This document shows positions 1-8,524 of a stretch of DNA of 64,000 nt, piece by piece. The notes under the pieces are model-generated. The model worked only from the letters and a program-made list of their open reading frames with translations, was not told the DNA's origin and did not search any database. Both the position numbers and the translations under genes were made by a program. Source of the stretch: Kaistella gelatinilytica (GTDB lineage: Bacteria > Bacteroidota > Bacteroidia > Flavobacteriales > Weeksellaceae); NCBI RefSeq assembly GCF_015679325.1, contig NZ_JADPVI010000002.1, positions 486,798-550,797 on the forward strand, written 5' to 3'. Every line of letters starts with the position of its first letter. Position 1 is the stretch's first letter.

Positions 1-16
1 ATTGAAAGGCTTTTTT

Positions 17-127
17 TTGATTTTTTTGGGGCGCACATTTCCGCCCTCCACTCCCGCTTTTTTTCTTGGTGACTTCGGCTTTGCTCAGTCATCAATAAAA
101 AAGAGCTCCGTTCAGGTCGGGGCGCGA
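17..127 (-). repeat. Dispersed non-coding element, type B
   Basis: Read on the minus strand it starts CGCCCCGACCTGAACGGAG, then CTCTTTTTT, a variable hairpin arm, AAAAAAAGCGGGAGTGGAG and GGCGGAAA, ending near GCGCCCC. A second, partly decayed copy lies at 36047-36160 on the plus strand and shares the CGCCCCGAC-TGAACGGAGCTC start and the AAAAAAGCG and GGCGGAAA words. The middle segment contains an inverted word of the kind GACTGAGC...GAAGTC. No reading frame runs through it. The pattern of fixed outer arms and a variable poly-T/poly-A hairpin matches the type A elements elsewhere in the window. Function unknown. Confidence 0.75.
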
Positions 128-210
128 TTATTTTCTCACTAGAAATATTTTTTTTATTACAACTGAACGTTTCGATCTATTGACAGATGAGCACAGTGGT
201 ATCAAAATTT

Positions 211-316
211 TTCGGCTCACAGATTTCACGGATTGACACAGATTCTTAACTACAAACTTTTCACAAGAATAAAAAAAGAGTTCATCCGTGAAAATCCGTG
301 CAAATCTGTGCGGAAG
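211..316. repeat. Inverted-repeat element with CACAGATTT/ATCTGTG words
   Basis: The left arm (211-243, with CACAGATTTCACGGATT) and the right arm (291-316, with AATCCGTGCAAATCTGTG) are imperfect reverse complements separated by about 45 AT-rich bases. Repeats of the words cacagatt and aatctgtg are common between genes in Bacteroidota. It is non-coding and could fold into a long stem if transcribed. This is the only copy noticed in the window. Confidence 0.6.
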
Positions 317-448
317 AAAACATATTGTCGAATCGTTATGATGGCAAACTTAATCTGAGTGATTACTCCATGATCTAATTTTAAATTGTAAATGTTGACC
401 AAAGTCTTTCAATGATTAACTAAATTTGTCAGTCAGCAACTTATTAAT

Positions 449-1423
449 ATGAAATTTAAAAAGCCAAATAAAAAGTGGGGTTTAATATGGTTGATTTCGA
501 TCATCATTTTCATCCTTGCTATTTTTCCCGTTCCGTCGCAACATCCCATCAAATATATTGAGAGAGCAACCGGCGAGGTTAAAATTGAAAATGTTTATGG
601 GGAAAAATGGCTGGATTGGCTTTATCATAATCCCGTCGGCGAAGCGACTTTATTTACCATCGCAAAACGAAAATTTATCACTTCAATTTACGGAGACATG
701 ATGGATGATCCCAAATCCGCTAAGAAAATTGCGCCATTTGTAAAAGAATATGAGGTTGACCTCAGCATTGCTCAAGAACAAAATTTCACCAGTTTTAATG
801 ATTTTTTTACGCGGAAACTCAAACCTGAAGCAAGACCAATCGTTGCAGATTCTCTCGCAGCAGCTTCTCCCGCTGACGGAAAAATTTTAGCATACGAAAA
901 TGTAAAAAATTCAGATTTTTATATAAAAGGTTTCAGATTTAATGTTGACTCCTTTTTAAGTAACCCAGAATTATCAAAAAAATATGAAGACGGAAGCATG
1001 ATCGTTTTTCGACTTGCACCACCCGATTATCATCGGTATCATTTTCCAGTAAGCGGAACTACCGCAAGTTCAAATACAAAGATTGATGGTTATTACTACT
1101 CTGTAAGTCCCTTGGCACTTCGTAAAAAAGCCGAAATCTTCTGCCTGAATAAAAGAGAATACGGCGTTATAAAAAATCCGGTTTTTGGCGATGTCGTTAT
1201 GGTAGAAGTTGGAGCAACAATGGTGGGAAGTATGATTCAAACTTATACAGGCACGACGGTTAAAAAAGGCGAAGAAAAAGGTTATTTCAAATTTGGCGGC
1301 TCAACGGTAGTTTTATTATTTGAGAAAGACAGGATCAAAATTGACAACGATTTATTAATTAACACTTCAAAAGGATTGGAAACAACCATCAAAATGGGCG
1401 AACAAATTGGGGTGAAAAAGTAA
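449..1423 (+). CDS. psd: Phosphatidylserine decarboxylase
   Basis: Decarboxylates phosphatidylserine to phosphatidylethanolamine, the last step of PE synthesis at the inner membrane. The 324-residue protein has an N-terminal membrane segment (about residues 11-28), a PADG motif at 141-144, DYHRYHFP at 193-200 with the conserved histidines, and the self-cleavage motif GGST at 283-286, where Ser285 would become the pyruvoyl cofactor at the start of the small subunit. Length fits the larger PSD forms with an anchored N-terminus. A Bacteroidota -7 word, TAAATTTG, sits at 421-428, 20 bases before the ATG. The gene stands alone; the next plus-strand gene is 150 bases away. Assignment is by family motifs and is firm. 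Confidence 0.95.
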   Translation: MKFKKPNKKWGLIWLISIIIFILAIFPVPSQHPIKYIERATGEVKIENVYGEKWLDWLYHNPVGEATLFTIAKRKFITSIYGDMMDDPKSAKKIAPFVKEYEVDLSIAQEQNFTSFNDFFTRKLKPEARPIVADSLAAASPADGKILAYENVKNSDFYIKGFRFNVDSFLSNPELSKKYEDGSMIVFRLAPPDYHRYHFPVSGTTASSNTKIDGYYYSVSPLALRKKAEIFCLNKREYGVIKNPVFGDVVMVEVGATMVGSMIQTYTGTTVKKGEEKGYFKFGGSTVVLLFEKDRIKIDNDLLINTSKGLETTIKMGEQIGVKK

Positions 1424-1573
1424 ATGTTTGTATCAGCAATCAGAACTTTAATTCATAAAAACATCATTTACTAGTACTTTCTAGAATATTAAAATTAAAA
1501 CTCCTTTCGAAAAGCAAAATGATTTTAAAATGGTAATTTAGTGGTATCCAAAAAATCACAATAATCTTTTAAG

Positions 1574-2023
1574 ATGGAAAATAATAAAACTGTAGAGACA
1601 TTGAATGAATTATTACAAATCATCAATGACAGAATAGAAGGTTTTAAAAATATTGATTCAAAAATGATTGAATCTTATTCTGGACTCAAAGAAGAATATG
1701 ATCACAAGCTCGTTGAATCTTATAATATGAGAACAGAATTGACGGCTCTAATTGAAGAAAAAGGAGGCGATCCGAATAATACAACGACGATTGCGGGAGG
1801 AATACACAGAGCTTGGCTCGATTTCAAAAATTCCATTTCTAGCGATCAGGATGAAATTTCACTGGAGACTGTTCTTTCTGGAGAAAATGCCGCAATTAAA
1901 GCTTTTGAAAACGCGCTTAAGAGTGGCAATCTTTGCTCAGAAAGCAGCAAAGTAGTTCAGGATCAACTGCAGGAATTGAGATCTTCTTACGATAAATTCA
2001 GTCAATTGGAAAAAAATTTATAA
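1574..2023 (+). CDS. PA2169-like four-helix-bundle protein (DUF2383)
   Basis: A 149-residue soluble, mostly helical protein. The segment GDPNNTTTIAGGIHRAWLDF and the overall helix-rich, acidic make-up match the DUF2383/PA2169 family, a ferritin-like four-helix bundle. The family's function is not known; members are often stress-associated. No signal peptide or membrane segment is seen. It follows psd by 150 bases with no clear shared promoter. Its end converges on the copper island, 97 bases before the terminator hairpin of the minus-strand oxidase gene. Confidence 0.85.
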   Translation: MENNKTVETLNELLQIINDRIEGFKNIDSKMIESYSGLKEEYDHKLVESYNMRTELTALIEEKGGDPNNTTTIAGGIHRAWLDFKNSISSDQDEISLETVLSGENAAIKAFENALKSGNLCSESSKVVQDQLQELRSSYDKFSQLEKNL

Positions 2024-2120
2024 ATCTCTATCAAGCAGCTTTTTTAAAAGTTTTTCTTATTCTAACATTAAATTCATATTTTACTTTTAAGTCTCTCATA
2101 TTTATTTTCAAATAAAAAAA

Positions 2121-2142
2121 ACCTCCCATTTTCATGAGAGGT
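2121..2142 (-). terminator. Terminator of the multicopper oxidase gene
   Basis: On the minus strand ACCTC-t-CAT / ATG-g-GAGGT closes around a GAAA loop and is followed by eight or more T bases (the A run at 2112-2120). It lies 24 bases after the stop of the oxidase gene and ends the minus-strand copper cluster. Confidence 0.8.
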
Positions 2143-2165
2143 AACTTTTGACTAAACGTTGGTGA

Positions 2166-4574
2166 TTAATACATAAAAGTCAAGCCCGCTCCAAAACCAA
2201 ACTCGCTGTCGTAATTTGTGGAAACAGAAACCCATTTCTGCACCACATATTTGAGTCCGAAATCAAATTCTTTATCAGAATTCACGGAAAAACTTCCACG
2301 GATACGCGGCGAAATTTTAATATTTTCCCGACTTAAATCGAATACCACTTTTCCGTTTTGATCCACACTTGCATCTGCGACGACCAACATTGGTAAAATA
2401 TAACGAATACCGGCAATGGCTACATTTTGATTCTGCGGCATCACATTTTGTCCAAACCAGGTGTTTTTCATATCGTGCGTTTTGTAAGATCTAAAACCAA
2501 CGTAAGGCATTGCCCATTGGTATTTTCCCAGAAATCGCCCCACTTTTACACTGCCTTCATAATGGCTGAAATCATAATTTGAATGGAGTTCGTTAATATT
2601 CATCCATCTTGCTCCAAACATGGTCATATTTTCAAAATGAAATTTATTAGATGCAACATCGAGCATCGCGGTTGTACTGATCATTCTGTTCGTGCTCAAA
2701 AACTTTTTGTAAGAAGCTTCTTTATCCGGCAACTGCGGATTTGGAGCGGAGTTTTCGTAACTGAAAACTTTACCCATTCCGCCCATCATATGGTATAAAA
2801 TATGACAGTGGAAAAACCAGTCGCCATCTTGATTCGCTGCAAACTCAATCGTATTGGTTTCCATCGGCGCCATATCAACTACATTTTTCAAAGGCGAATA
2901 TTCCCCTTTAGAATTAATAAGTCGAAAATCATGTCCATGAAGGTGCATCGGGTGACGCATCATCGAATTATTGTACATCGTAATTCTAACAACCTGACCT
3001 TTTTTAATTAAAATTTTATCACTTTCAGCCACCGTTTTATTATCTAAAGTCCAAAGGTAATTTCGCATATTTCCTTCCAGTGTGAACTTCAATTCCTTTA
3101 CATTGTCATCGGGCAAGATCGTTTTGAACGGAGATTTGAGCATGTTATAACTTAAGCGCTTAATGCTTTTTTGATCGGAGGAGGTCATATCGTGCATGCT
3201 GTGATCCATCTCCCTTTTATCGTCATTCATTTTCATGTCTGATTTCATATCCATTTTGCTATGATCCATACTTTTATCAGAATTCATCTTCATATCAGAA
3301 GATTTATCCGTAGTGCCCATCATTTCATGCATGTGTTTCATGGTCTGCATTCTCTGGCTTTCAGATAATTCCGGATACATGACTTCATTCATATCCATCA
3401 TTTGATTTCCCATGGTCATGTTCATGGGTTTCATATCCCCGCTCATTTTCATCATGCCGTTCATCATTTTCATGCCTTCAAAAAGCATTAGTTTTGGCAA
3501 GTTTGGCGCTTCAACTTTGTCACCATTTCCCAACCACAACGAAGCATGACCTTGTCTGTCTTCTGAAGTGGATCGGAATTCAAAACTTTTATTTTCCGGA
3601 ATGGTGACTTCAATATCATAAGTTTCAGAAACGCCCACGATCAAGCGATCAACTTCCACAGGTTCCACTTCATTTCCATCATTACCGATCACTGTAATTT
3701 TTCCGCCGCCATAATTCAACCAAAAATAAGAGGATGATCCGCCATTTACGACGCGTAGATGAACTTTATCTCCGGCTTTCAGATTTTTGTAATCAGAAGA
3801 AACTGCGCCGTTAATTAGAAAATTATTGTAATAAACGTCACTCACGTCCATGGCTTCCATCCTTTTCCATTCGTTCAAAAGTTTGGTGCCGAAATGTCCT
3901 TTCGCAATGGCTTCAGAATAACTTTGCGTCGTTCCTTTTTTTATTGCCCAGTAATCTCCCTGATCCATGTGCAATCTTCGCATGATCTGTTTCGGATTTT
4001 CATCCGTCCATTCTCCTAAAAGAACAGGAATGTCCGCATCAAATGTTTTGTCGGGTTGCCCTTCTCTTTTCTTAAAAACTAAAATTCCATTCATTCCAAT
4101 TTGCTCCTGAGTTCCTTCATGAGAATGATACCAGTAGGTTCCGTTTTGGGAAATTCGAAATTTATACAAGTGGGTTTCACCGGGTTTCACTTCTTTCGTA
4201 GTCAAATACGGAACGCCATCCATTTCATTGGGTAACATCACACCATGCCAATGTAAACCTGTATTTTCTTTTAACTGATTGTGCAGATAAATTTCTGCTG
4301 TGTCACCTTCCGTAAAATATAAAGTTGGCGCTTGCAATCTTCCATTCGTGGCAATCGCTCTGACTGGTTTTCCGCTAAAATTAACGAGCGTGTCTTTTAC
4401 ATAAAGATCATAACGAACTGTTTTTCCACCAAAGGAAATTTTACCACTGCCCTCATTTTTTGAAGTCTCTTTTTTCTCCATGTGCATCGAGTGATCCTGA
4501 GAAAACCCCTGAACCGACACGACAATAAACAGCAGTGCTAATAATTTTAAAAAGTTTGATCTGTTATTTTGCAT
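2166..4574 (-). CDS. Multicopper oxidase (CopA/PcoA type) with CopB-like C-terminal domain
   Basis: Periplasmic copper-tolerance oxidase, likely converting Cu(I) to Cu(II). The 802-residue protein has a signal peptide (about 1-25), then cupredoxin domains with the type 2/3 copper motifs HWHG (108-111), HSH (150-152), HPMHLHGHD (541-549) and HCHILYHMMGGM (589-600). Between residues about 367 and 465 is an insert very rich in Met, Asp and His (repeats such as MDHSKMDMKSDMKM), expected to bind copper. Residues about 630-802 are beyond the oxidase fold. They are aromatic-rich and beta-strand-like, with an end resembling the outer-membrane copper protein CopB/PcoB. This gives a fused oxidase plus CopB-like tail where proteobacteria use two genes. 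The start overlaps the upstream DUF305 gene by 11 bases, so the two are translated as a unit. Confidence 0.9.
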   Translation of the reverse strand: MQNNRSNFLKLLALLFIVVSVQGFSQDHSMHMEKKETSKNEGSGKISFGGKTVRYDLYVKDTLVNFSGKPVRAIATNGRLQAPTLYFTEGDTAEIYLHNQLKENTGLHWHGVMLPNEMDGVPYLTTKEVKPGETHLYKFRISQNGTYWYHSHEGTQEQIGMNGILVFKKREGQPDKTFDADIPVLLGEWTDENPKQIMRRLHMDQGDYWAIKKGTTQSYSEAIAKGHFGTKLLNEWKRMEAMDVSDVYYNNFLINGAVSSDYKNLKAGDKVHLRVVNGGSSSYFWLNYGGGKITVIGNDGNEVEPVEVDRLIVGVSETYDIEVTIPENKSFEFRSTSEDRQGHASLWLGNGDKVEAPNLPKLMLFEGMKMMNGMMKMSGDMKPMNMTMGNQMMDMNEVMYPELSESQRMQTMKHMHEMMGTTDKSSDMKMNSDKSMDHSKMDMKSDMKMNDDKREMDHSMHDMTSSDQKSIKRLSYNMLKSPFKTILPDDNVKELKFTLEGNMRNYLWTLDNKTVAESDKILIKKGQVVRITMYNNSMMRHPMHLHGHDFRLINSKGEYSPLKNVVDMAPMETNTIEFAANQDGDWFFHCHILYHMMGGMGKVFSYENSAPNPQLPDKEASYKKFLSTNRMISTTAMLDVASNKFHFENMTMFGARWMNINELHSNYDFSHYEGSVKVGRFLGKYQWAMPYVGFRSYKTHDMKNTWFGQNVMPQNQNVAIAGIRYILPMLVVADASVDQNGKVVFDLSRENIKISPRIRGSFSVNSDKEFDFGLKYVVQKWVSVSTNYDSEFGFGAGLTFMY

Positions 4575-5046
4575 TATCTAATCTTTTAATCATTGTTTTC
4601 ATTTCTTCTATTTCTTTTTTCTGAGCACTGATGATGCTTTCCGCTAATTTTTTAACTTCAGGATCTTTAATGTTGGCTCTTTCACTTGTTAAAATCGCGA
4701 TGGAATGGTGAGGAATCATTGCGCGCATCCAAAGTACATCTCCAACAATTGGACTTTGAGCACGAACCAAACCCAGCGCTGCAAAAAACAAACCTATACT
4801 TCCCACGATTATTCCCAAGTTTTTCTGCTTATTCTGATACATTTTGCGCATAAAGAAAAACATGATCAAAGCCATCGCGGAGATTCCAAGGCAGACCATA
4901 TAAAATCTGGTTAAGCTGAAATAAACGTGATCCAATTCATAGGTATTGAGATACATGGTAATGTACATCGCCACAAATGAGGCTGCAAGCATTAATACAA
5001 ATGTGGTGTAAACTTTGCTTTTTGAGTGGTTCATTGAATTTTCCAT
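4564..5046 (-). CDS. DUF305 membrane protein with MIPHH motif
   Basis: A 160-residue protein with three predicted membrane segments (about 13-34, 43-66 and 77-95) followed by a short soluble helical tail. The DUF305 signature MRAMIPHHS at 107-115 contains the two adjacent histidines that are conserved in the family. Family members are often linked to copper resistance loci; the chemistry is not established. The N-terminal half looks like a membrane anchor and the tail holds the possible metal site. The stop overlaps the start of the multicopper oxidase by 11 bases, showing tight coupling. A 12-base palindrome-like word (5069-5080) precedes the start. Confidence 0.85.
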   Translation of the reverse strand: MENSMNHSKSKVYTTFVLMLAASFVAMYITMYLNTYELDHVYFSLTRFYMVCLGISAMALIMFFFMRKMYQNKQKNLGIIVGSIGLFFAALGLVRAQSPIVGDVLWMRAMIPHHSIAILTSERANIKDPEVKKLAESIISAQKKEIEEMKTMIKRLDNAK

Positions 5047-5068
5047 TTTTTTAATATTTAATTGGTAG

Positions 5069-5080
5069 ATAAGTATTTAT
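5069..5080. promoter_or_regulatory. Candidate operator word, copy 2
   Basis: ATAAGTATTTAT lies 23 bases upstream of the DUF305 gene start. It matches the core of the perfect 14-base palindrome AATAAGTACTTATT at 5632-5645, just in front of the neighbouring gene. The same word before two consecutive genes of one copper cluster hints at a shared regulator site, but AT-rich palindromes can arise by chance. Confidence 0.35.
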
Positions 5081-5102
5081 TCACAAATTTTTTTTACCAA
5101 AA

Positions 5103-5132
5103 TTTGCCACAGGAATTTCCTCCTGCAGCAAA
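5103..5132 (-). terminator. Possible terminator or attenuating hairpin
   Basis: TTTGC-TG-CAGGA / TCCTG-TG-GCAAA forms a stem on the minus strand just after the Met-rich protein gene. The T-rich stretch comes a few bases later (the A run is not directly adjacent), so it may be a partial terminator that lowers expression of the DUF305 and oxidase genes downstream. Confidence 0.4.
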
Positions 5133-5145
5133 AATTTGTAATAAT

Positions 5146-5631
5146 CTATTTTTTCACTAGATCCATTCCGCACTTGGAACATTTATCGCCTTTCACGCCC
5201 ACAACTTCGGGATGCATTGGACAACTGTAAACCAAGGCTGCATCTTTTTTGCCGGTCGTTGTTTTTTTCATCATCTTCATATTTTCACTGCACATTTTAC
5301 CATCCAATCCCATGCAATCTCCTTCTTTCATGGTCATTTTGGTTCCATCTTTCATCATACAATCTCCATTGGTCATACAAGTTGTGCCGTTTTTCATGGT
5401 CATGTTTTTGTCCATCGGCATTGTTTTACCGTCTTTCATCATCATCATTTTACCATCTTTCATCATGCAGCAATCTTTCATTTTGTGGTCTGTCATCTTG
5501 TGGTCTGTTATTTTGTGATTTTCAGCTGTTTGCTTTTGCTTGGTTTGTGCAGAAACATTGCTGAATACAAGGAATAAAGCCATGGTGAAAAATGAGACCA
5601 CTAATTTTTTAATTACATTTTTTGTTTTCAT
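5146..5631 (-). CDS. Met-rich DUF6799-like protein with C-terminal heavy-metal-binding domain
   Basis: A 161-residue exported protein. Residues 1-29 are a signal peptide ending in SAQ. Residues about 38-115 are a repetitive Met/Lys/Gly/Cys region built on units such as MMKDGK, MKNGTTCM and MKEGDCM, resembling the DUF6799 domain. The C-terminus (about 133-161) has the heavy-metal-binding domain pattern SCPMHPEV...KCSKCGMDL, the same short domain found twice in the nearby CopA ATPase. It probably binds copper in the periplasm or outside the cell; this is inferred from composition and position. The start codon directly abuts a 14-base palindrome (5632-5645). Confidence 0.85.
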   Translation of the reverse strand: MKTKNVIKKLVVSFFTMALFLVFSNVSAQTKQKQTAENHKITDHKMTDHKMKDCCMMKDGKMMMMKDGKTMPMDKNMTMKNGTTCMTNGDCMMKDGTKMTMKEGDCMGLDGKMCSENMKMMKKTTTGKKDAALVYSCPMHPEVVGVKGDKCSKCGMDLVKK

Positions 5632-5645
5632 AATAAGTACTTATT
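5632..5645. promoter_or_regulatory. Perfect palindrome AATAAGTACTTATT before the Met-rich protein gene
   Basis: A 14-base perfect palindrome that touches the start codon of the gene at 5146-5631. A similar word occurs at 5069-5080 before the next gene. It could be an operator for a copper-cluster regulator or a leader element. Only sequence evidence is available. Confidence 0.4.
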
Positions 5646-5707
5646 TAAATTCAATTTCGTCAGAACCACTGTTGCCTGGTCTTCAGTCTTGCTGTTGCCC
5701 AATTTAT

Positions 5708-8206
5708 TTATATTTTAATATTTTTTAATCTTAATGAGTTACCAATTACCGATACCGAGCTAAAACTCATCGCCAATGCTGCAATCATCGGTGATAAAAG
5801 GATTCCGAAGACCGGAAACAAAACGCCGGCTGCAATCGGTATTCCTAAAATGTTATAACCTAAAGCGAAAAATAAATTTTGCTTGATATTTTTCATCACG
5901 GCATCGCTTAAGTTTCTTGCTTTTACAATTCCGTGTAGATCCCCTTGTACCAAAGTGATCATCGCACTTTCAATGGCGACATCAGTTCCGGTTCCCATTG
6001 CAATTCCGACATCACTTTTTGCCAAAGCAGGTGCGTCATTTATTCCATCTCCTGCCATTGCTACGATCTTTCCGCTTTTCTGAAGTTTTTCTACTTCCTG
6101 GAGTTTATGTTCAGGTAACATTCCAGCTTTGAAATGAACAAGATTAAGTTCTTTTGCGACGGCTTGAGCAGTATCATGATTATCTCCGGTGAGCATTATC
6201 ACATCAATGCCTTTTTCCATTAAAGCTTTAATTGCTTTTACACTCGTCGGTTTTATTTTGTCAGATATAACAACGTATCCGGAAACTTTTCCGTCCACAG
6301 ATAAGTAGGAAACCGTTTTTCCCTGCTTTTGAAAATTCTGGGCTTCAGTTTCCATTTCAATGGTAATTTCAGCCTTCGCATATTCCATCATTTTGGCATT
6401 ACCCAAATCCACTTTCTTGCCGTTGACCTTTCCTTCAACACCTTTTCCTGTAACTGCGCTGAAATTTTCAGCATTAATAATGTCAATATTTTGTTCCTTT
6501 CCATATTTTACGGTGGCGTCTGCCAATGGATGTTCGCTCATTTTATTTAAAGAAACAATGAACTGCAAAACTTCTTTTTCTGTAAAGCTATCTCCGAAAA
6601 CTCCTATTTTTTCAACGGTTGGTTTTCCTTCCGTAATGGTTCCGGTTTTATCGATGATCAAAGTATCCACTTTATCCATTTTTTCTAATGCTTCGGCGTT
6701 TTTAATCAGCACCCCATTTTGAGCACCTTTACCAACACCGACCATTACAGACATTGGTGTGGCTAAACCTAAAGCACATGGACAAGCAATGATCAGTACT
6801 GCAATTGCATTGACGAAAGCGTAAACATAAACCGGTTGTGGACCAAAAATTGCCCAAATTGCAAACGTTAATAATGAAATAAAAACTACGATCGGCACAA
6901 AATAACCAGATACGGTATCGGCTAATTTCTGGATTGGCGCACGACTGCGACTGGCGTTATTCACCATTTCCACAATTTGAGAGAGTAAAGTATCTGACCC
7001 CACTTTCTCAGCCTTCATTAAAAAGGATTGGTTACCATTGATGGTTCCGCTGCTCACTTGATCGTCTATTGTTTTGGTCACAGGAATCGGTTCACCGGTG
7101 ATCATGGATTCATCTACGGAGGTTTCCCCTTCTGTAATTGCTCCATCAACCGGAATTTTTTCGCCAGGTTTTACACGCAGAATATCGCCTATCACTATTT
7201 GTTCAATCGTCACTTCTTCTTCGATGCCGTTCTTAACTCTGATGGCTCGGTTTGGTGCGAGTTTTAATAATTCCTTCACGGCAGAATTTGTTTTGCTGTG
7301 CGCTCTTGCTTCCAACACTTGTCCCAATAAAACCAAAGTCAAAATCACAGTGGCAGCTTCAAAATAAACATGAACTGCACCAGTATGGGTTTTAAATTGT
7401 TTGGGGAAAATATCTGGAAAAAACATTCCAAAAACACTGAAAAGAAAAGCCGCTCCGGCGCCAATTCCTATCAATGTAAACATATTCAACTTCCAGGTGA
7501 TGATACTTTTATAGGCACGTTCAAAAAACATCCACGCTGCATAAAATACGACCGGAATCGATAAGGCAAACTGAACCCAGTTCCAGTATTTCTGCGCCAT
7601 CAAATTATAGAGCGGATTGTTTGGAATCATTTCACTCATTGCCATTAAGAAAATGGGCAAGGTAAAAGCAGCGGCAATCCATAATTTGCGGAGTAATTTT
7701 TTATAGGTCTTCTCTTCCGCTGAAATGTCAGGTTGCATCGGCACGAGATCCATTCCACAAATCGGACAAGCTCCGGGCTCATCTCTGATAATTTGCGGAT
7801 GCATCGGGCAAGTCCATTGTTCAGAATTCGAACTACTCAATTTTTGTTCTTCGACCAGATCCATTCCGCAGACGGGACAATCGCCCGCTTTGTCGTAGGT
7901 CTTTTCACCTTCGCAATGCATCGGACAGTAGAAAGTGCCGTTGCCTTTTTCTTTTTTTACGGGAGCGGGAATCGCATCTTTTTTTGGCAGGTCATTTATA
8001 TTATGAATGCTGTAGGTTCCACCATCATTTTTTAGGGCTTCCTGATATTTTTCGATGTGAAGATGTTCGTTCGTTTCGATCACTGCTTCTTCCTTTTCCA
8101 GATCAACCATAACTTTAGAAACTCCTTCAACTTTAGAAAGTATTTCTTCTACGTGGCTTCTGCATCCGTCGCAGGACATTCCTTGTATATGATAGGTATG
8201 TTTCAT
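5708..8206 (-). CDS. copA: Copper-translocating P1B-type ATPase
   Basis: Pumps Cu(I) out of the cytoplasm using ATP. With the start at 8206 the protein is 832 residues. An HMA domain (1-70) has CDGC at 12-15; two heavy-metal-binding domains follow at about 92-118 and 132-158, each with a CPMH...CxxCGMDL pattern. Then come the transmembrane segments, TGE 370-372, the CPC ion site at 475-477, the phosphorylation motif DKTGT at 519-523, the HP pair at 559-560 and [10 protein letters not shown] at 719-728. A longer start at 8230 would overlap the copZ-like gene and add eight residues before the usual [10 protein letters not shown] start, so 8206 is preferred; it lies four bases after the upstream stop. 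One HMA plus two short CPMH domains is the usual Bacteroidota arrangement. Confidence 0.96.
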   Translation of the reverse strand: MKHTYHIQGMSCDGCRSHVEEILSKVEGVSKVMVDLEKEEAVIETNEHLHIEKYQEALKNDGGTYSIHNINDLPKKDAIPAPVKKEKGNGTFYCPMHCEGEKTYDKAGDCPVCGMDLVEEQKLSSSNSEQWTCPMHPQIIRDEPGACPICGMDLVPMQPDISAEEKTYKKLLRKLWIAAAFTLPIFLMAMSEMIPNNPLYNLMAQKYWNWVQFALSIPVVFYAAWMFFERAYKSIITWKLNMFTLIGIGAGAAFLFSVFGMFFPDIFPKQFKTHTGAVHVYFEAATVILTLVLLGQVLEARAHSKTNSAVKELLKLAPNRAIRVKNGIEEEVTIEQIVIGDILRVKPGEKIPVDGAITEGETSVDESMITGEPIPVTKTIDDQVSSGTINGNQSFLMKAEKVGSDTLLSQIVEMVNNASRSRAPIQKLADTVSGYFVPIVVFISLLTFAIWAIFGPQPVYVYAFVNAIAVLIIACPCALGLATPMSVMVGVGKGAQNGVLIKNAEALEKMDKVDTLIIDKTGTITEGKPTVEKIGVFGDSFTEKEVLQFIVSLNKMSEHPLADATVKYGKEQNIDIINAENFSAVTGKGVEGKVNGKKVDLGNAKMMEYAKAEITIEMETEAQNFQKQGKTVSYLSVDGKVSGYVVISDKIKPTSVKAIKALMEKGIDVIMLTGDNHDTAQAVAKELNLVHFKAGMLPEHKLQEVEKLQKSGKIVAMAGDGINDAPALAKSDVGIAMGTGTDVAIESAMITLVQGDLHGIVKARNLSDAVMKNIKQNLFFALGYNILGIPIAAGVLFPVFGILLSPMIAALAMSFSSVSVIGNSLRLKNIKI

Positions 8207-8210
8207 AATT

Positions 8211-8447
8211 TTAGTTTTGTCCGGAAGCATTGTTTTGGGTATCCATCTTTGGTGTTAAAATATATTTTTCAGGCAAAGATTTTTGAAGCGTTTCCGTATC
8301 TACATGGCTACTCATCGTCACTTCAACTTCTGCTTTTTGTACATCTGCAACAACGTTGGTCACATTTTCTACCTGTCTCAAATATTTTTCTACAGAAGAT
8401 TTACATCCGCCGCAACTCATTCCTTTTAAATTGTAAGTGTGTATCAT
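8211..8447 (-). CDS. CopZ-like heavy-metal-associated domain protein
   Basis: A 78-residue cytoplasmic protein made of one HMA (ferredoxin-like) domain with the metal site GMSCGGC (Cys12, Cys15) and a short polar tail. It would carry Cu(I) to the ATPase encoded immediately downstream, four bases away. Its HMA domain resembles the N-terminal domain of that ATPase. A promoter -7 word (TAAATTTG, minus strand of 8475-8482) and an overlapping palindrome lie upstream, so this is probably the first gene of the copZ-copA transcript. Confidence 0.9.
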   Translation of the reverse strand: MIHTYNLKGMSCGGCKSSVEKYLRQVENVTNVVADVQKAEVEVTMSSHVDTETLQKSLPEKYILTPKMDTQNNASGQN

Positions 8448-8474
8448 GATTTCTATTTTGTATTAATTATTATA

Positions 8475-8492
8475 CAAATTTAGGGCACCTAA
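8475..8492 (-). promoter_or_regulatory. copZ-copA promoter -7 element with overlapping palindrome
   Basis: On the minus strand TAAATTTG (8475-8482) matches the Bacteroidota -7 consensus TAnnTTTG. It overlaps TTAGG-TGC-CCTAA (8480-8492), a 5+5 palindrome. No TTTG -33 box is found at the usual 19-21 base gap, which fits a promoter needing an activator. The HMA-AraC protein encoded just upstream is the natural candidate regulator. Confidence 0.5.
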
Positions 8493-8524
8493 ATCCACTT
8501 GATTAGTACAATACGGGATAATTC

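Noticed and set aside
5212..5577. His/Phe-rich plus-strand frames opposite the Met-rich gene
   Set aside because: They are the complement of the ATG/AAA-rich repeats (CAT and TTT codons), with no independent start signal.
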